NCBI GenBank assembly: GCA_903860995.1
Contig: CAIOSS010000215.1
Coordinates: 1 to 9,681 of the forward strand
DNA: 9,681 bases
Reading direction: 5' to 3'
Source: an uncultured delta proteobacterium
Lineage (GTDB): Bacteria; Myxococcota_A; Polyangia; Polyangiales; Ga0077539
Shown here piece by piece: positions 6,423 to 9,681 of this stretch. Under the pieces are notes generated by a model. That model saw nothing but the letters and a program-made list of their open reading frames with translations. It made no database searches and was not told where the DNA came from. Every line of letters begins with the position of its first letter. Position 1 is the stretch's first letter. Position numbers and translations under genes: made by a program.

Positions 6423-7034
6423 GTGGCCCTCTCCCTCGACCGCGTCTCCCGCGCCCTCGCCGCCTCCCCCGATCGCTGGACCTACGAGGGCGACGTCCGC
6501 TGGCGCGCCGCCGTGGCGGTGATCCTGCGCGAGCGCGCCGGCGCCGTGGAGGTGCTGGTCATCCGCCGGGCCGAGCGCGCAGGCGACCGCTGGTCGGGCC
6601 ACGCGGCGCTCCCGGGCGGCAAGGTGAGCGCGGCGGACGCCACCATCGACGACACGGCCCTGCGCGAGACCCTGGAGGAGGTCGGGCTCGACCTGCGCGC
6701 GCTCGGCGCCCGGCGCCTGGGTCAGCTCGACGACCACCCCTCGCTCAAGCAGCGCAGCTGGGCGCGCTTCACCGTCGTCCCCGTGGTGTACGCCATCGAG
6801 GGCGACCCCCCGTTGACGCTCGACGCCCGCGAGGTCGCCGAGGCCATGTGGGTGCCCCTCGACGAGGTGCGCCGCACGCAGGGCTCGATGCTGTGGTGGT
6901 TCCGGCCGCTGAAGGCCATCCCGGTGAAGCTCCCGATGCGCCTGCCGCGCTGGCAGTGGCGCGGGCTCACCATCTGGGGCCTGACCTACGGGATGCTGCG
7001 CGAGCTGATGGAGCGCGCCGACGAGGCGCCCTGA
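6423..7034 (+). CDS. NUDIX hydrolase, probable CoA pyrophosphatase (NudL-like)
   Basis: This 203-aa cytoplasmic protein starts at GTG; no in-frame ATG precedes the NUDIX box, and no strong Shine-Dalgarno is seen. 'WSGHAALPGGKV' (57-68) followed by 'ALRETLEEVGLDL' (79-91) is the extended NUDIX box. The spacing of GG to REtLEEvG equals that of E. coli NudL rather than the canonical GX5E form. Glu82, Glu85 and Glu86 are the expected metal ligands. The C-terminal 'IWGLTYGMLREL' (184-195) is also typical of this branch. NudL-type enzymes split CoA or acyl-CoA into phosphopantetheine and 3',5'-ADP using Mg2+ or Mn2+; here the substrate is inferred from the family. The CoA-specific LLTxR signature appears only in degenerate form ('VLVIRRAE', 44-51), so another nucleotide-containing substrate is possible. 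A hairpin follows immediately after the stop. Confidence 0.9.
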   Translation: MALSLDRVSRALAASPDRWTYEGDVRWRAAVAVILRERAGAVEVLVIRRAERAGDRWSGHAALPGGKVSAADATIDDTALRETLEEVGLDLRALGARRLGQLDDHPSLKQRSWARFTVVPVVYAIEGDPPLTLDAREVAEAMWVPLDEVRRTQGSMLWWFRPLKAIPVKLPMRLPRWQWRGLTIWGLTYGMLRELMERADEAP

Positions 7035-7054
7035 CCTTACCGGGATCGGTAAGG
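7035..7054. terminator. Hairpin between convergent genes, probable bidirectional terminator
   Basis: CCTTACCG (7035-7042) and CGGTAAGG (7047-7054) form a perfect 8-bp stem with a 4-nt GGAT loop. It begins at the first base after the NUDIX stop codon and lies 27 bp beyond the end of the convergent surface-protein gene (7081). It is AT-richer than its surroundings, which makes a chance match less likely. Neither strand has a T-tract, so Rho-independent termination would be weak; RNA 3'-end protection is an alternative. Confidence 0.6.
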
Positions 7055-7080
7055 CCAGAGGCCCCGGCGGCGGGCTCGGG

Positions 7081-9513
7081 TCACTTCTTGGAGGGGGAGG
7101 AGGAGCGGCGGCGGCGGCGGAGCGAGGGGATCGCCACCGCGAGGGCGCCCAGGCAGAGCGCCGCGAGGCCCGGGGCGTCGGTGGCGCCCGGGTTGACCGA
7201 GCACGCAAAGCCGTCGCCCGCGTAGGAGTAGCGAGCGACCGGAGCGCCCGCGTCGGTCACGCCGGCGTCCGGCGAGGCCACGCAGCGGCCCGCGGTGGTG
7301 TCGCAGATCGGGAGGCCCGGATCAGTGCAGTTGGCGTTCGCCATCGCCGACGGGAGCATCGCGTTGACGCGGTTGGCGCCGTCCTCGCGGGCATCGCTGT
7401 CGGGCAGGCAGTCGTTGTCCGAGTCCCGGTCGAGGAAGTCGGGGTTGTCCGACGCGCCATCGGTGTTCGCCGGGGTGGTGGGGTTGGCGCCCGCCTCGTC
7501 GCGGTCGAGGTCGCCGTCGCCGTCGGCGTCGGTGTCCCGGTACGAGGGGTTGCCGTCCATGTCGACGTCGTCGTCCGTCGTCGGGTCGAGCATGCGCTCG
7601 ACGCGGGTCGGGATGGTGTCGTTGTCGTCATCCGGATCGAGGTAGTCCGGGTTGTCGGTCATGTCCGTGTTGCGGGGCGACGCGAAGCCGCCGCCGCCGA
7701 GCTCGTCGCGCGTCGGCACGGTGTCGCCGTCGTCGTCGGGGTCGAGCGGGTCGATCATCCCGTCCATGTCCGAGTCGCGCGGGGTGGTGGTGCCCCCGGA
7801 GCCGAGCTCGTCGCCGTCGCGGATGGAGTCACCGTCCGTGTCGGGGTTGTCGGGGTTGGTCCCGATGCGGGTCTCGGTGTCGTTCGGGATGCCGTCGCCG
7901 TCGCGGTCGCCGCCGCCGGGGCCGGTGCCGCAGACGCCGGTCATGCGGTTGCACACCATCCCCATGCCGCAGTTGTCGTTGGGGTCGAGCGCCGGCCGCG
8001 CCGGGTCGACGCGGGCCGCGCCGTCCTCGCGGGGGTCGTTGTCGGGCACGCAGTCGTTGTCCGAGTCGCGGTCGAGGAAGTCCGGCCCGTCGGTGCTGCC
8101 CACCGCCATGTCGCTGTTGAGCGGGGTCATCGGCGAGGAGCCCGCCTCGTCGCGGTCGAGGTCCAGGTCCCCGTCCGAGTCGAGGTCGCGGTAGGACGGC
8201 GTGCCGTCCATGTCGAAGTCGCGGCCCATCGAGCCGTCGCGCGCCTGCTCGACGGCCGTCGGGATGGTGTCGTTGTCGTCGTCCGGGTCGAGCCAGTCGG
8301 GGTTGTCGACCGTGTCGGTGTTGCGCGGCGCGGCGAAGCCGCCGGGGCCCAGCTCGTCGCGGGTCGGCACCGTGTCGTTGTCGTCGTCGACGTCGCGGTA
8401 GTCGGGCTCGGCGTCGCCGTCGGTGTTGCGCGGGCTCGTCACCCCGCCGGTGCCGAGCTCGTTGATCGTCGGGATGCCGTCGCCGTCGTCGTCGGGCTCG
8501 CGGAAGTCCGGCGTGCCGTCCATGTCGGAGTCGCGCGTCGGCCCCTCGGTGAGGTCGGGGATGGTGTCGCCGTCGGTGTCGAGGGCGGCGCAGGCCATCG
8601 CGCTGACGGCCTGGAAGCGGATGCCGTCGATGGCGAAGTCGTTGCCGCGGTCCGTCGGCTCGTTATCGACCACGCGGAACACCGTCGAGCCCGAGCGCGT
8701 CGCGCGGTGGATGCCGCCCACGAAGTCCCAGAACAGCACCTCGCCGTTGGACGGGCGCAGCCGGAGCTCCGGCGTCACCGGGGTGCCGTCGACGGTGATC
8801 ACGAGGCGGGCGGTGAGCTGCCCGCGCGGGATGTTCTCGCCGCCCCAGTCGGCGACGTTGAACTGCACCACGTAATCGCGGCCCGCCTCGACGAGGACGT
8901 TGGCCTGGTACGCCGTGCGGACGCCGATGCCGTTGAAGAGCGCCGCGAAGCCGTCGCCGTTGGCGTCGGCCCAGCGCACGCCGCCGAAGGGCGGGAACTC
9001 GGGGTTCCACCCGGAGGGGTTGTTGGTGACCGTGAAGTTTCCTTCCGGCCCGCCGCCGCCGAACCCGTCCCTGAGGTTGCGCGAGTCGTCGAAGGTGTAG
9101 TCCGACGTGAAGCCCACGCGGCCCATGATGAAGTCGCCGTTGGGGGCGAGGTTGCTGGTGGTGTCGCGGCAGCCGAAGCCGAACTCCACCCGGCACGCCG
9201 CGCTGCAGCCGTCGCCGTCGCGGGCGTTGCCGTCGTCGCACTCCTCGCGAAACGACCCCGCGCCCGCGCGGATGGAGTCGCCGCAGAGGGCCACGCAGGT
9301 CGCGCCCGGGGTGCTGCACCGGAAGCCCGGCTCGAGGATGCAGGTGGTACCGCAGCCATCGCCGCCCGCGCGGTTGCCGTCGTCGCAGGTCTCGCCCGCG
9401 TTGACGACTCTGTTGCCACAGGTGATCGGCTGGGCGAACACAGCCGTCGGGGGGAGCAGGGCAAGGACGCCTGCAAGTCCCCAATGCCATCGGTGAAATC
9501 GTCGTCTGTTCAC
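7081..9513 (-). CDS. Cell-surface protein: DUF4215 modules, beta-sandwich-like domain, thrombospondin type 3 repeats, MYXO-CTERM-like tail
   Basis: GTG at 9513-9511 is preferred over the ATG at 9591. A GGAGGG ribosome site (9526-9521) lies 7-8 nt before it, and translation from there gives a clean signal peptide: RRR n-region, hydrophobic core, cleavage after 'AVFA27'. The mature protein (810 aa with signal) has two DUF4215-type Cys modules ('ETCDDGN..GGDGC', C32-C58, and 'EECDDGN..DGDGC', C77-C107). A Cys-poor domain (~118-305) resembles a carbohydrate- or galactose-binding beta-sandwich ('NLAPNGDF', 'GRDYVVQFNVADW', 'FAIDGIRF'). Asp-rich thrombospondin type 3 repeats, expected to bind calcium, fill ~311-746 as two tandem copies of one module. 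The end has Cys771, a hydrophobic segment (~782-798), five Arg (799-803) and 'SSSPSKK'. This matches the MYXO-CTERM layout, which directs sorting to the cell surface in myxobacteria. An adhesion or structural role is inferred; no enzyme motif was seen. Confidence 0.92.
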   Translation of the reverse strand: MNRRRFHRWHWGLAGVLALLPPTAVFAQPITCGNRVVNAGETCDDGNRAGGDGCGTTCILEPGFRCSTPGATCVALCGDSIRAGAGSFREECDDGNARDGDGCSAACRVEFGFGCRDTTSNLAPNGDFIMGRVGFTSDYTFDDSRNLRDGFGGGGPEGNFTVTNNPSGWNPEFPPFGGVRWADANGDGFAALFNGIGVRTAYQANVLVEAGRDYVVQFNVADWGGENIPRGQLTARLVITVDGTPVTPELRLRPSNGEVLFWDFVGGIHRATRSGSTVFRVVDNEPTDRGNDFAIDGIRFQAVSAMACAALDTDGDTIPDLTEGPTRDSDMDGTPDFREPDDDGDGIPTINELGTGGVTSPRNTDGDAEPDYRDVDDDNDTVPTRDELGPGGFAAPRNTDTVDNPDWLDPDDDNDTIPTAVEQARDGSMGRDFDMDGTPSYRDLDSDGDLDLDRDEAGSSPMTPLNSDMAVGSTDGPDFLDRDSDNDCVPDNDPREDGAARVDPARPALDPNDNCGMGMVCNRMTGVCGTGPGGGDRDGDGIPNDTETRIGTNPDNPDTDGDSIRDGDELGSGGTTTPRDSDMDGMIDPLDPDDDGDTVPTRDELGGGGFASPRNTDMTDNPDYLDPDDDNDTIPTRVERMLDPTTDDDVDMDGNPSYRDTDADGDGDLDRDEAGANPTTPANTDGASDNPDFLDRDSDNDCLPDSDAREDGANRVNAMLPSAMANANCTDPGLPICDTTAGRCVASPDAGVTDAGAPVARYSYAGDGFACSVNPGATDAPGLAALCLGALAVAIPSLRRRRRSSSPSKK
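7276..8583 (-). repeat. Tandem duplication of a ~215-residue TSP3/Cys module within the surface protein
   Basis: Copy 1 (residues ~311-530, bases 7924-8583) and copy 2 (~534-746, bases 7276-7914) share the same order of motifs. These are 'DxDGDxIP', 'DELGxGGFAxPRNTD' (386-400 and 603-617), 'DPDDDNDTIPT' (409-419 and 626-636), 'DMDGxPSYRD' (434-443 and 651-660), 'DRDEAG' and 'DFLDRDSDNDC'. Each copy ends with four matching cysteines (488, 515, 521, 528 and 702, 729, 737, 744). The offset is 214-217 residues through the core, so there is little insertion or deletion. Small periodic Asp motifs also occur inside each copy. Confidence 0.85.
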
Positions 9514-9520
9514 GCTTGAA

Positions 9521-9526
9521 CCCTCC
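9521..9526 (-). promoter_or_regulatory. Strong ribosome binding site that sets the GTG start of the surface protein
   Basis: The minus strand reads GGAGGG at 9526-9521, seven bases before GTG at 9513-9511. It decides the start: the longer frame from 9591 would place 26 uncharged, non-signal residues ahead of the signal peptide. Confidence 0.85.
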
Positions 9527-9536
9527 AAAAGAGATG

Positions 9537-9549
9537 GTGCGCTGCGCAC
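9537..9549. promoter_or_regulatory. 13-bp palindrome upstream of the surface-protein start
   Basis: GTGCGC (9537-9542), a central T, then GCGCAC (9544-9549) form a perfect odd-length palindrome 24 nt upstream of the GTG start. It is in the 84-bp gap before the preceding gene on the same strand. As an RNA hairpin its loop is too tight, so a DNA operator is more plausible than a terminator. The GC bias of the window makes short GC palindromes fairly likely by chance. Confidence 0.3.
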
Positions 9550-9578
9550 TACGAGAACACAACGCACATCTCCCCCGC

Positions 9579-9597
9579 CAACGACTGGCAACGCTGG
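9579..9597. repeat. Tandem near-repeat CAACG(A)CTGG just after the upstream stop codon
   Basis: CAACGACTGG (9579-9588) is followed directly by CAACGCTGG (9589-9597), differing by one inserted A, immediately beyond the TGA (9600-9598) of the upstream minus-strand gene. It may be a small duplication or a paired binding site; no known function is recognised. Confidence 0.35.
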
Positions 9598-9681
9598 TCA
9601 GGAATTCGCGGTGCGGCGTGCGCGTCGGCGGCGGCGTCGGGAGAGCGCGAGCGCCAGGGCCGGGAGCGCGAGCCCGACGCG
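9598..9681 (-). CDS. 3' end of a gene encoding a protein with MYXO-CTERM-like C-terminal tail (5' part outside window)
   Basis: Reading the minus strand from the window edge gives 27 codons and a TGA (9600-9598). The residues are a hydrophobic stretch 'RVGLALPALALALS' followed by six Arg, Ala, two Arg and 'TANS'. A hydrophobic helix capped by an Arg run at the extreme C-terminus is the last two-thirds of a MYXO-CTERM sorting tail; the Cys motif that should precede it would lie beyond the window. The frame is open to the edge and shares strand and codon style with the 810-aa surface protein 84 bp downstream. The two may therefore be adjacent surface proteins of one locus. The body of this protein cannot be seen, so its function is unknown. 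Confidence 0.7.
   Translation of the reverse strand, partial: RVGLALPALALALSRRRRRRARRTANS

Noticed and set aside
7276..8583. CRISPR array or DNA microsatellite suggested by repeated GTCGTCG-type runs
   Set aside because: The periodicity comes from Asp/Gly codons of TSP3 repeats in an intact reading frame; there are no uniform repeats with unique spacers.
9514..9591. Upstream ATG start (9591) for the large surface protein
   Set aside because: The extra 26 residues precede the signal peptide and would overlap the regulatory gap, while GTG at 9513 has a strong GGAGGG site and leaves a clean signal peptide.

Overview
The window is very GC-rich, with a strong third-position GC bias. It carries several surface-protein hallmarks of Myxococcota: a MYXO-CTERM-like sorting tail (Cys, hydrophobic helix, Arg cluster), DUF4215 cysteine modules, thrombospondin type 3 repeats, and secreted proteins with 'WGxSxxDVxAVG' propeller repeats. 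The likeliest source is a myxobacterium, perhaps of the Polyangiales/Sandaracinus side; that finer placement is inference. No rRNA, tRNA, CRISPR array, IS element or phage gene was seen.

Layout. (1) 1-1640, minus: a large lipoprotein with an N-terminal 'WGTSATDVYAVG' propeller and C-terminal NHL repeats, cut by the left edge. (2) 1641-1757: a divergent intergenic region. (3) 1758-2498, plus: a small unrecognised lipoprotein-like secreted protein with a Cys-rich tail. (4) 5921 down to 2521, minus: three co-oriented genes. They are a YegD-type Hsp70 lacking the substrate-binding domain, an unrecognised 305-aa protein with a glycine-rich centre, and ferrochelatase (hemH/cpfC). The last two are 19 bp apart. 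(5) 5922-6044: a second divergent intergenic region with an imperfect inverted repeat flanking both genes. (6) 6045-6395 and 6423-7034, plus: a small Gly/Ser-rich exported protein with a C-terminal helix and Arg cluster, then a NudL-type NUDIX hydrolase (probable CoA pyrophosphatase). A clean hairpin follows at 7035-7054. (7) 9513 down to 7081, minus: an 810-aa surface protein (signal peptide, two DUF4215 modules, a probable beta-sandwich domain, two tandem copies of a ~215-residue TSP3/Cys module, MYXO-CTERM-like tail). (8) 9681 down to 9598, minus: the last 27 residues of another protein with the same kind of tail, cut by the right edge.

Two themes stand out. One is cell-envelope display: two lipoprotein-like proteins, two MYXO-CTERM-like proteins and one small protein with a similar tail. 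The other is housekeeping and stress: the Hsp70/unknown/ferrochelatase set and the NUDIX hydrolase. No defence or mobile system is evident. The most unusual items are the duplicated TSP3/Cys module, the Hsp70-unknown-ferrochelatase gene set and the tail of the 116-aa protein.
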